Source: a virus. Taken from it: a stretch of DNA of 61,946 bases. The notes under the pieces were generated by a model. That model worked only from the letters and a program-made list of their open reading frames with translations. It was not told the origin of the DNA and searched no databases. The DNA lies in IMG/VR virus record IMGVR_UViG_3300047557_003152, positions 1 to 61,946 of that record. One strand, written 5' to 3'. The translations under genes were made by a program, and so were the position numbers. Numbering within the stretch: the stretch's first letter is position 1; every line of letters begins with the position of its first letter. Below, piece after piece: positions 33,273-41,341 of the stretch.

Positions 33273-33614
33273 ATGGCACTCGCACTTAACGTATTCAAAA
33301 CTATCACAAACGTTCCGTCCACAAGTCCAGTAGGAATTTACACTGCGCCTGTTGGATATACTGGAGTTGTTCTTTTAGCTCAAGCAACAAATATCAATAC
33401 AACATCACACGATATTTCTTTTTCTCATCGTAGAACTGTATCAGGAATTGCAGTTACGACAGAAATCGTAAAGCAATTTCCAATTTCTGGTAATGATACT
33501 GCTAACCTTTTGCCTGGAAAATTAGTTCTTGAATCTGGTGATGTTCTTGTTGTATCGGCAAGTAATGCAACCAATATTAAGTTTATTGCAAGTATTTTAG
33601 AAACACTCAACTAA
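33273..33614 (+). CDS. Small virion beta-protein (113 aa)
   Basis: 113-aa beta-sandwich-like protein (NVFKTITNVPSTSPVGIYTA, GVVLLAQATNINTTSHDISF, ESGDVLVVSASNATNIKFIA). A protein of the same size and composition occurs at 57566 after the collagen-like gene, and parts of the 288-aa protein at 35254 use a similar fold. Probably a fibre tip or connector subunit. It is 6 nt after the 669-aa gene, hence cotranscribed. Confidence 0.62.
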   Translation: MALALNVFKTITNVPSTSPVGIYTAPVGYTGVVLLAQATNINTTSHDISFSHRRTVSGIAVTTEIVKQFPISGNDTANLLPGKLVLESGDVLVVSASNATNIKFIASILETLN

Positions 33615-33623
33615 TATAGAACA

Positions 33624-35234
33624 ATGGCAAAGTTCCTTAGCGACAGACAACAAAGTTTAAGAGTCGGTATAAGTTCTTATACTGAGAGTAGTACCGTCTT
33701 ACAAACAATTGGCAGAGTCGGTATAGGAACCACCAATGCTGGAGGGAGAAGTTTATATGTAATTGGCAATGCCGAAGTCACTGGCATTCTAAGTGCTACA
33801 GCATTTTATGGGTCTGGAGCAAATCTTACCGATCTTATTGGAGCAAAGATTGGTGGTCTTGATATTAAGAATGAAGGAGTAAGTATTGGATCTGGATCTT
33901 CTTTTTCAACTTTAAATCTTATTGGTGATTATGTAACTGCTACGGGTATTGGATCCACTGCAAATATTACATTTTCTACAAATCTTGTAGGAACTGCTTT
34001 AACTATTTCTGGTATTTCTAGTTTAACTCAAATTGCGGCAGGAGGAACTACAGGACAGAATTCTTATGTTCTCTCATCTACAGGAACAGGATTATCTTGG
34101 CAACCAGTAACATCAGTAGGTGCAGGAACTTTAAATGGAATTATAGTTCAGGATGAAGGTTCCGTTGTAGGTACTCCAGGAAACATTACAACTCTAAATT
34201 TTGTAGGAGGTAATGTTACTGCTTCTGCTGCAGGAGTAGCAGCAACCATTACTCTTTCAAGTAATCTTGTAGGAACTGCTTTAAGTATTTCTGGTATTTC
34301 TACTCTTGGTGTTGCCACAGCAACCAGTTTAACAGCACAAAGACTTAATATCTCTGGCATTTCTACATTAACTTCAATTTCTGCCGGAGGAACTACAGGA
34401 CAAAATCAATATGTTCTTTCTTCTACTGGATCTGGATTATCTTGGCAACCTATAACATCGGTTGGTGGTGGAGTTCTAGATGGAATTGTAGTTCAGGATG
34501 AAGGTTCTACTGTAGGTACTGCAGGAAGTATTACAACTCTAAATTTTGTAGGAAGTAATGTTACTGCTTCTGCAGTTGCATTAGGGGCAACAGCAACCAT
34601 TACTCTTTCAAGTAATCTTGTAGGAACTGCTTTAACTATTTCTGGTATTTCTACGTTCTCTCGAATTTCCGTAGGAGGAACTACAGGACAAAACTCTTAT
34701 GTTCTTTCCTCTACTGGAACAGGATTGTCTTGGCAACCAGTGACATCACTTGGTGCAGGATCTTTAAATGGAATTATAGTTAGAGAAGAAGGTTCAACAG
34801 TTGGCACTGCAGGAAGCATTACAGTATTAGATTTTGTAGGAAGTAATATCACTGCTTCTGCGGTTGCATTAGGAGCAACAGCAACAATCTCTCTTTCAAG
34901 CACTCCAACATTTACTACATTAGTTGTTACCGGAATTACAACTTCTGCAGATTTTAACTCAACGTCTGATATTAATCTTAAAAAAGACATTACCAAAATT
35001 GAAAATCCATTGGAGACGATAGAGCAACTAAATGGTGTTAAGTTTACTTGGAAGTCTAGTGATAAGAAATCAATTGGTGTAATCGCGCAAGAAGTTGAAA
35101 AAGTACTTCCAGAACTTGTCAGTCAAAATGAAACTAAAACAGTTAATTATAATGGAATTATTGGTGTTCTAATTGAGGCAGTTAAAGAACTATCTGTAGA
35201 AGTTCAAGAACTTAAGTCACAACTAAATAACTAA
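33624..35234 (+). CDS. Tail fibre with S74 intramolecular chaperone
   Basis: 536-aa fibre. It is built from a stem and three long repeats (starting near 132, 254 and 350) that contain GGTTGQNSYVLSSTGTGLSW then QPVTS, followed by NGIIVQDEGS and NFVGGNVTAS. The C-terminal 95 residues form an S74/endosialidase-type chaperone: SDINLKKDITKIENPLETIE, KSIGVIAQEVEKVLPELV, a VNYNGIIGVLIEAVKEL helix and a terminal coiled coil. Such domains trimerise the fibre and cleave themselves off just before the conserved Ser of SDINLKKD. It is therefore a homotrimeric fibre matured by self-cleavage. Confidence 0.85.
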   Translation: MAKFLSDRQQSLRVGISSYTESSTVLQTIGRVGIGTTNAGGRSLYVIGNAEVTGILSATAFYGSGANLTDLIGAKIGGLDIKNEGVSIGSGSSFSTLNLIGDYVTATGIGSTANITFSTNLVGTALTISGISSLTQIAAGGTTGQNSYVLSSTGTGLSWQPVTSVGAGTLNGIIVQDEGSVVGTPGNITTLNFVGGNVTASAAGVAATITLSSNLVGTALSISGISTLGVATATSLTAQRLNISGISTLTSISAGGTTGQNQYVLSSTGSGLSWQPITSVGGGVLDGIVVQDEGSTVGTAGSITTLNFVGSNVTASAVALGATATITLSSNLVGTALTISGISTFSRISVGGTTGQNSYVLSSTGTGLSWQPVTSLGAGSLNGIIVREEGSTVGTAGSITVLDFVGSNITASAVALGATATISLSSTPTFTTLVVTGITTSADFNSTSDINLKKDITKIENPLETIEQLNGVKFTWKSSDKKSIGVIAQEVEKVLPELVSQNETKTVNYNGIIGVLIEAVKELSVEVQELKSQLNN

Positions 35235-35253
35235 AAGCCGAGTGTAAACGAAG

Positions 35254-36120
35254 ATGGCTATTAAGATTAATAATACTACTGTTATTGATGACGGTAGAAA
35301 TTTTAGTGGTGTTGGAGTTACCATTACTGGTTCAGTTACTGCTGGAGGAACAACAGGAACTTCTGGACAAGTTCTTCAATCAACAGGAACTGGAGTTACT
35401 TGGGCCACTGTTTCTGCTGGCGGAGCTGATGATGGATCCGCATTCAATACTGGCATCACAAGCGCCTTTTCTGCTATTTTAACAGGAATTGGAGATACGA
35501 TTCTCACACTTCCTTCTACTGTAGGAGAAGAATATATCATTTATTCAATTCATGCAGCAAATGTTGGATTAAATACCGAAGTTAATGTAATTGGTGCATT
35601 TGATTTTAATGGGGGAGAGAGAAGTTACTTTGCATATAATATTCCAATTCCAACAGGAATGGCAGTAGAACTTTTACAACAACCACAAGTTCTAAATCCT
35701 TCTGATAAGATCGTAATGAGATCTACTGATTATGATCGAGTCGGTATTAATACTGCGGTACAAGTTTATATTACCTATCACCAGAAAACAGCAACAGATT
35801 ATTTTGGAAGAGGATTTGGACAAGCTGGTATTAATACAATTGCTCCAATTGGAATTTATACTGCAACAACTTATCCTTCAATTCTTCAATCCATTCGCTT
35901 GACAAATACAACTGATCTTGGTGGATATCCAATTTCAGTTACTGTTACAAGTGGAGTTACAACCAGAAGTCTTGTAGAAGATCTAATTGTTCCAAAGTAT
36001 GCTAGTATAGAACTTCTAGAAACTCCAAAGAGATTGAATACAAATGATGTCCTAAAAATTCAAGTTGATCAACTTTCAACAATTGATGTTCAAATTTCAG
36101 GAAAAGTAAAGACTTCATAA
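35254..36120 (+). CDS. Tail-fibre-associated structural protein (288 aa)
   Basis: The N-terminal 60 residues are a short version of the fibre stem/repeat (IKINNTTVIDDGRNF, GGTTGTSGQVLQSTGTGVTW). Two beta domains follow (about 70-175 and 190-288), each with pattern 'YIIYSIHAANVG...' and '...QVLNPSDKIVMRS' / 'KRLNTNDVLKIQV'. The paired domains look like an internal duplication. It is the last gene of the fibre transcript; a new promoter-like element follows at once. Confidence 0.62.
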   Translation: MAIKINNTTVIDDGRNFSGVGVTITGSVTAGGTTGTSGQVLQSTGTGVTWATVSAGGADDGSAFNTGITSAFSAILTGIGDTILTLPSTVGEEYIIYSIHAANVGLNTEVNVIGAFDFNGGERSYFAYNIPIPTGMAVELLQQPQVLNPSDKIVMRSTDYDRVGINTAVQVYITYHQKTATDYFGRGFGQAGINTIAPIGIYTATTYPSILQSIRLTNTTDLGGYPISVTVTSGVTTRSLVEDLIVPKYASIELLETPKRLNTNDVLKIQVDQLSTIDVQISGKVKTS

Positions 36121-36126
36121 TTTTTG

Positions 36127-36135
36127 TGCTATAAT
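36127..36135 (+). promoter_or_regulatory. Extended -10 promoter element
   Basis: TGCTATAAT (TGN-TATAAT) 16 nt before the glycosyltransferase start. No good -35 is seen, as expected for extended -10 promoters. It suggests that the enzyme genes start their own transcript separate from the late fibre genes. Confidence 0.55.
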
Positions 36136-36150
36136 TATTAAAAAACTGAT

Positions 36151-36804
36151 ATGAGTATAATGATTGGTCTTCCTTGTATGGGAGGAATCGTGAGTGAAAA
36201 AACCACTCTTGGACTGTTTAATCTTGGTAAAACATTCGTCAGAAATGACATTCCACACGGACTATTAACTCTGACGAACTCTTCTTTGATCACTCAAGCA
36301 CGTTCCAAGATTGCTAATTTTTTCATTAACAATACAGAACACGAGTATCTGTTCTTTTTGGATAGTGACATTGGATTTAATCCGGACGATGTGCTAAAAT
36401 TGCTAGTACATCAAGTTCCGATTGTTTCTGGTGCTTATCCAATGAAGATTATTCCAGAACGATACTGTGTTGATATTGTTCAACCAGAACAAAGGCATGG
36501 AGATCTGGTGAGGATTAATGGTAATGGAATGGGTTTTGTTTTGATTCATCGTCAAGTGTTTCTTGATATTGCAAAACAAAATCCAGGACTCAAGTATATT
36601 CCTTCGGATTATCATTCAGATACTCCACACACTTCTGCAGAATTGAATAATTCATATCATTACTTTGCAGAACATCAAACTCAAAATGGGTTTATGTCTG
36701 AAGACAAAAGTTTCTTTCATAGAGCACAACAAGTTGGTTATAATATTTGGTTAGATCCAACAATTAAACTTAGTCACACTGGTTATCACATTTATCAAGG
36801 TTAG
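36151..36804 (+). CDS. GT-A glycosyltransferase (GT2-like)
   Basis: 217-aa nucleotide-sugar glycosyltransferase. A first strand (MSIMIGLPCMGG), SSLITQARSKIANFFINN and FFLDSDIGF with the D71-S72-D73 metal-binding DXD motif are followed by GAYPMKI and NGMGFVLIHRQVF. EDKSFFHRAQQVGYNIWLDP near 187-206 is the acceptor-side catalytic region. Short length is usual for phage enzymes of this group. The next gene, another glycosyltransferase, starts 4 nt later, so they likely act on the same glycan, either on tail fibres or host surface. Substrate unknown. Confidence 0.82.
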   Translation: MSIMIGLPCMGGIVSEKTTLGLFNLGKTFVRNDIPHGLLTLTNSSLITQARSKIANFFINNTEHEYLFFLDSDIGFNPDDVLKLLVHQVPIVSGAYPMKIIPERYCVDIVQPEQRHGDLVRINGNGMGFVLIHRQVFLDIAKQNPGLKYIPSDYHSDTPHTSAELNNSYHYFAEHQTQNGFMSEDKSFFHRAQQVGYNIWLDPTIKLSHTGYHIYQG

Positions 36805-36808
36805 TATT

Positions 36809-38494
36809 ATGAAATCTGGAGCAACTGAAACGTCTTATCTGTATTTGCAGGAACATTATACATTTCCAGAAAATGTTTTTGTTTCTCATTTACCCGAAGA
36901 AATTAAAAAATCAAATCATCAATACAAGATTCTATGGGCACATCACGCTTATGATCAACCTGTATTCTTGAACTTCGATCATAATACTGTGGATCATATT
37001 GTTTCACCTTCACAGTGGAACAAAGATCAACTTGTAAGATTTCTGAATGTTCCTGAACATAAAATCTCAGTGATTCCGAATGGAGTTGCCGAAATGTTTC
37101 AACATTCAACTCAAAAAACAAAGACAATGATCTTCACTTCAATTCCTTATAAAGGTCTTGAAGTATTATCTAAAGTGATCCCTCTGATTTCTCAGGTTCA
37201 TCAAGATGTAAAGTTCAAGATCTTCTCTTCAATGTCTCTTTATGGACCATTGAATGATCAGTTTATTGAACTTTATGAGTATCTGAAGACTCTTCCGAAT
37301 GTTGAATATTCTCCTGCGATTGATCGTGAAGAGTTGGTGAAGCATTATCAGGAATCAGCATTCTTTATTCACCCAAACATCTGGGAAGAAACCTTTGGTG
37401 TTTCGATGATTGAAGCAATGAAGTGTGGTGCATACCCAATCATTACAGATATTGGAGCACTTGCAGAAGTTGCTGGCGAAAAGAATGCAACTGTGGTTCC
37501 GATTGAAGGTGAGAATACATCAAAAGGTTGGAAAGTTACCGATAATTTTATTCGCCAGTTTGCTGATGCTTGTTGTTTAGCACTGGATTACTATGATAAT
37601 AAACCAAAGTTTTATCAGGAAGTCTCTAAACTGATTTCGGATTATGTAACTGAAAAGTATGATTGGAAGAAAATTGCAGAGCAATGGAAAAATCTAGTTA
37701 ATACAGTTCAAAATCATAAAACTGAAAAGAGACCAGTGTATTATTGTATGACAAGTACAAAGAGCACTGAAAAGTATACTGATCTTGCACTTAAATCTTT
37801 CTTTCAGAATACTGAATTGGGAGAAAAGGATAAGTTTTTCTTGATTGATAATGACGGACAGTATTCTCTGACAGATTATCAACAACAAATTACTCTGATC
37901 TCAAATAACACTGCAAAAACATTTGCAGAGAATATGAACTTTGTAATGAAACTTGCTCTAGTTGATGAAGTAGACTTCTTTGGTTTGAGTAATGACGTTG
38001 TTTTTACAGAAAACTGGAATCAAAATTTTGATTGCGAAAATAAAGTTTTAATCCCAATGTCAAATCAGAAATTAATGGGTGGATGTAAAGATTTAAAAAT
38101 TGAATATGCAATGGATCTTGAAGATTATGTTGGAAAAGAAAATGAATTAAATGAATTTGCAAAAACTATCGATCGCGAAAAAATAAAAATTGATAATTCA
38201 CTGATAGCATATTATTGTTTTTATATACCACACCAAATATTATCAAAAGTTGGATTCTTTGATGAAAATTTTGAAAGTGGAGGGGAGGATATAGATTATC
38301 GATTAAGAGCGTCTCAATTAGGATTTGAAACGAGTATTAATGTTTCATCATATCTTCTTCATTTTTATGGAAAATCTACTTGGAGAAGTGGTGAGAGTAA
38401 ACAAAAAACAATACAAAGAGAACAAAAAATAAAAAAATATTTTGAGAAAAAATGGGGAACCAATTTAGCTAATCAATTACTCTCGCAAAGTTAG
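36809..38494 (+). CDS. GT4-GT2 glycosyltransferase fusion
   Basis: 561-aa bifunctional enzyme. Residues 1-300 form a GT-B, GT4-like domain: SVIPNGVAEMF near 89-100, IFTSIPYKGLEVLSKVIPLI near 107-126 and the E-x7-E site EETFGVSMIEAMKCG near 192-206. Residues about 308-561 form a GT-A, GT2-like domain (VYYCMTSTKSTEKYTDLALK; FFGLSNDVVFTENW; FESGGEDIDYRLRASQLGF near 486-504). The second domain has NDV in place of DXD and keeps the ED motif. The fusion suggests sequential addition of two sugars. It lacks a signal peptide or membrane anchor. Confidence 0.82.
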   Translation: MKSGATETSYLYLQEHYTFPENVFVSHLPEEIKKSNHQYKILWAHHAYDQPVFLNFDHNTVDHIVSPSQWNKDQLVRFLNVPEHKISVIPNGVAEMFQHSTQKTKTMIFTSIPYKGLEVLSKVIPLISQVHQDVKFKIFSSMSLYGPLNDQFIELYEYLKTLPNVEYSPAIDREELVKHYQESAFFIHPNIWEETFGVSMIEAMKCGAYPIITDIGALAEVAGEKNATVVPIEGENTSKGWKVTDNFIRQFADACCLALDYYDNKPKFYQEVSKLISDYVTEKYDWKKIAEQWKNLVNTVQNHKTEKRPVYYCMTSTKSTEKYTDLALKSFFQNTELGEKDKFFLIDNDGQYSLTDYQQQITLISNNTAKTFAENMNFVMKLALVDEVDFFGLSNDVVFTENWNQNFDCENKVLIPMSNQKLMGGCKDLKIEYAMDLEDYVGKENELNEFAKTIDREKIKIDNSLIAYYCFYIPHQILSKVGFFDENFESGGEDIDYRLRASQLGFETSINVSSYLLHFYGKSTWRSGESKQKTIQREQKIKKYFEKKWGTNLANQLLSQS

Positions 38495-38511
38495 AATATA
38501 AGTAAAGTATT

Positions 38512-39927
38512 ATGGCAACTATTTTAGGACTAAATTTCGGACACGACGGATCAGTATGTGTTGTAAAAGATGGAAAATTAGTATCAGCGATTGCAACTGA
38601 AAGAATCACCAGAAAGAAAAAAGATTCTTCATTCACTGAGGAAGTCATCGATTATATCTTAGAGGCATCGTCTATAAATTTAGATGAAATCGATTGCATA
38701 GCAACTAATGATTTTAAACAGGAAGTATTTGGCAACGAATATCTTGTTGATTCATTAAGCATTAAAGGTAAAGATATTAAAACATATATTATTTCACATC
38801 ATCTTGCTCACTGTGCTTCCGCATATTACACAAGTTCATTTAATGAAGCATATTGTTTTAGTATGGATTGTAGTATGGGAAAATTGGAAGCAAATTCTTT
38901 GATTGCTTATGGAAATGGGAGTAAACTTACTGCCGAATATTGTCCGGGGTTAATGGTAGGAGTTCTCTACGGGGAAGTTACTGAGAAACTTGGATTAGGT
39001 CCTGCACTTCATAAGGCAGGAACCACTATGGGTCTCGCATCTTATGGCACTTCATTTAATTTTGATTTTAAATCTTATACAAATGAAATCAAACACAAAA
39101 TGAATGTTGCTGCAACAGTTCAAGATGTATTTGAAAAGGATGTTTTAGGATATCTTGATAGTCTTGAAAATAAAACGAATAATCTTTGTTTATCTGGAGG
39201 ATCATTTCTAAATTGTAATGCAAATTCAAAGATAGTTCGACAATCTAAATTTAAAAATTTTCATCATTTTCCTGCTTGTGGCGATGATGGAACTTCAGTA
39301 GGATCTGCTTTGTACGTTGCACATCATATTTTAAATGAACCTCGATATAATTATCAATCAAAAGATCTTTGCTATACTGGAAAAGATCATCAAATAGAAA
39401 CTCCAGATTATTCTTATATTGCTAATCAAATTGCAAATGGAAAAATTATTGGATGGTTTCAAGGAAGATCTGAATTTGGACCAAGAGCATTAGGTAATCG
39501 TTCTATTCTTGCAGATCCAAGAAATTTTCATAATCGTGAACTGATTAACCACGTTATTAAAAATCGTGAGTGGTTCCGCCCATTTGCACCTGTTGTGTTG
39601 GAGGAACATTTCCAAGAATGGTTTGATTTTCCTTTTCCGAGTCCATATATGCTCTATACTGCACAAGTTAAACAACCAGAAAAAATTCCTGCTGTCACTC
39701 ACGTTGATGGGTCTGCACGATTTCAAACAATCAATAAGGAAACAAATTTGCATTACTATAATTTAATTAAAAAGTTTGAAGAAATTACCAATGTTCCTGT
39801 TTTATTAAATACAAGTTTAAATGGAAATGGAGAACCTATTTTAGAAACCGAGGAAGAAGCATTTAATTTTTTTAAAAAATCAAATTTGGATCTTATCGTT
39901 ATAAATGGTAAAATTTTAAGTAGATAA
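38512..39927 (+). CDS. Carbamoyltransferase (NodU/TobZ/CmcH family)
   Basis: 471-aa O-carbamoyltransferase, transferring carbamoyl from carbamoyl phosphate via carbamoyl-AMP to a hydroxyl, often on a sugar. The Kae1-like domain begins ILGLNFGHDGSVCVVKDGKL, with the metal-binding HHLAHCASAYY near 96-106 and LCLSGGSFLNCNANSKI near 223-239. The YrdC-like C-terminal part has GWFQGRSEFGPRALGNRSIL near 314-333. It is shorter than most family members (500-600 aa). It lies just after two glycosyltransferases, so carbamoylation of the same glycan is the simplest reading. Confidence 0.88.
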   Translation: MATILGLNFGHDGSVCVVKDGKLVSAIATERITRKKKDSSFTEEVIDYILEASSINLDEIDCIATNDFKQEVFGNEYLVDSLSIKGKDIKTYIISHHLAHCASAYYTSSFNEAYCFSMDCSMGKLEANSLIAYGNGSKLTAEYCPGLMVGVLYGEVTEKLGLGPALHKAGTTMGLASYGTSFNFDFKSYTNEIKHKMNVAATVQDVFEKDVLGYLDSLENKTNNLCLSGGSFLNCNANSKIVRQSKFKNFHHFPACGDDGTSVGSALYVAHHILNEPRYNYQSKDLCYTGKDHQIETPDYSYIANQIANGKIIGWFQGRSEFGPRALGNRSILADPRNFHNRELINHVIKNREWFRPFAPVVLEEHFQEWFDFPFPSPYMLYTAQVKQPEKIPAVTHVDGSARFQTINKETNLHYYNLIKKFEEITNVPVLLNTSLNGNGEPILETEEEAFNFFKKSNLDLIVINGKILSR

Positions 39928-39986
39928 TAGTTTTTTGAAACGTACCTATATAATACAACATAACTTATGAGTTTGAAAAGAAAATT

Positions 39987-40838
39987 ATGTCTGAAGAAAC
40001 CACAGCACTGACTTATACACCAATCAATGCACAAGACGCTGTTTTTAACGATGAATTCCTAAAGCAAGCATCTGATAACGTCTTTGCTTGGGAAGAAAGC
40101 GACAAAGAAATGGCACAAGGAAGAACTAACTTCCAGATTGAAAAGTTCATTGGTTTGAACACTCATAATATCTCCGTATCATTTGAGCATATCCTAAAAG
40201 AACGCCGTATTATGGCAGCAGGATATATGTTCAAGTTGATTGAAATGAAAGAGAAAGTTCGTGAGTTTGAGTATAAGTGGGACGGAAAAGATAAATCTCA
40301 ACCCATTATGTGGGAAACTGGTGGTCCTGGTGGAGGTAAAAAACTCTGCTGGTATGACCTTGAAGAACTAGAACTGACTCATTATCTGAAAGGTTCTGAA
40401 CTTGAGATTCGTGATCGTCTGCATCAACTTCAGCATCTTGATAAGATGCTTGATAAACTGGTTGAACAGAATGGTGGCACACCTCCTACAAGAGAGCAGT
40501 TCCTGGCAGAGAATGAAGAGTATTGGGATACTCGTCTTGCAGAGCAAGCACTAGACGATCTAATGGCAGCACAGACTGGTATTTCTGGTGCAAACCTTCA
40601 AGCAATGCGTCGTGCGTCTGCTCCTGCAATGGTTGATCCTAAAAATAACTTTAAAGAAGGTTATTTGCCTATGGATAAACTTCTAGACCAAAGAGGAAGA
40701 CTTGAGTTTATTAATGATCTCCAAAGTAAAGTAATGAGAGGTTATGAAAAACTCACCGGTACTGATCTAGGTTATGGTGCAGCAATCAAACCTGCAGCAG
40801 AACAGAAGCAAATCGAAGGTAATAACGCTCAAGGATGA
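39987..40838 (+). CDS. Conserved cyanophage protein of unknown function (283 aa)
   Basis: Helical, acidic 283-aa protein. Features are WEESDKEMAQGRTNFQIEKF, SFEHILKERRIMAAGYMFKL, PIMWETGGPGGGKKLCWYDL and a C-terminal RGRLEFINDLQSKVMRGYEK. I know similar proteins only as hypothetical proteins in cyanophages. The GGPGGGKK stretch is glycine-rich but is not a Walker A. Codon use (less T-ending, more C) looks different from the neighbouring fibre genes, as in gp32, suggesting an abundantly expressed core gene. A -10-like TATAAT is at 39949-39954 without a matching -35. Confidence 0.68.
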   Translation: MSEETTALTYTPINAQDAVFNDEFLKQASDNVFAWEESDKEMAQGRTNFQIEKFIGLNTHNISVSFEHILKERRIMAAGYMFKLIEMKEKVREFEYKWDGKDKSQPIMWETGGPGGGKKLCWYDLEELELTHYLKGSELEIRDRLHQLQHLDKMLDKLVEQNGGTPPTREQFLAENEEYWDTRLAEQALDDLMAAQTGISGANLQAMRRASAPAMVDPKNNFKEGYLPMDKLLDQRGRLEFINDLQSKVMRGYEKLTGTDLGYGAAIKPAAEQKQIEGNNAQG

Positions 40839-41341
40839 GAGAACATATTATTATAGTTGATAACCTTTATGATATTCCACACCAATATCATAAAGGTTTT
40901 TTTGAGAATCAATGTGTGATTACTGACGAAACTGTGAGTAAAATTACAGAAGTTATAGGAAATCCCATTGAAATCATTTGTGCAACTAATGAAGTTGGTG
41001 GTGATTCTGGTGTTGTAGCACATCTTAGATCTGATTGGATTGCAGTCATTTATCTGACATTGCCAATGCAATCATTTGGAGAGACTGGAATTAAGTTTTA
41101 TTCGCACCTTGCAACAGGACTTGAAACATTTCCAACTTCAGAAGAAATGAATAAATATCAGATTAATGAAAGTAATCTTTTAGAAATCTTTAATTCTGAT
41201 TTGAGTTTATGGAAAGAGTATGGAAATATTGTTGCAAAGTACAATCGAATGGTCTTATTTAGAAGTAATTTATGGCATTCTTATGCTACTAATCTAAATA
41301 ATTCTATGCTCTTTCAGAAGATAATTATAAAAAATGGTTGA
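40835..41341 (+). CDS. DUF6445-like 2OG-Fe(II) oxygenase relative (short)
   Basis: 168 aa with the arrangement of small phage 2OG oxygenases related to the 204-aa protein at 50059: N-terminal HIIIVDNLYDIPHQYHKGFF, a central VVAHLRSDWIAVIYLTLPMQ, GIKFYSHLATGL, and terminal RMVLFRSNLWHSYATNLN. The iron motif H-x-D is not clean here (HLRSD) while the distal His (LWHS) is kept, so activity is doubtful. ATGA overlap with the preceding gene and an 8-nt overlap with the following propeller gene place it in the same transcript. Confidence 0.62.
   Translation: MREHIIIVDNLYDIPHQYHKGFFENQCVITDETVSKITEVIGNPIEIICATNEVGGDSGVVAHLRSDWIAVIYLTLPMQSFGETGIKFYSHLATGLETFPTSEEMNKYQINESNLLEIFNSDLSLWKEYGNIVAKYNRMVLFRSNLWHSYATNLNNSMLFQKIIIKNG

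Noticed and set aside
39935-39954. Sigma70 promoter TTGAAA ... TATAAT before the 283-aa gene
   Set aside because: The spacer between the boxes is only 8 nt; only the -10-like part can be noted.
40309-40340. Walker A in the 283-aa protein (GGPGGGKK)
   Set aside because: It lacks the GK[ST] ending and a hydrophobic strand before it, and no Walker B follows.
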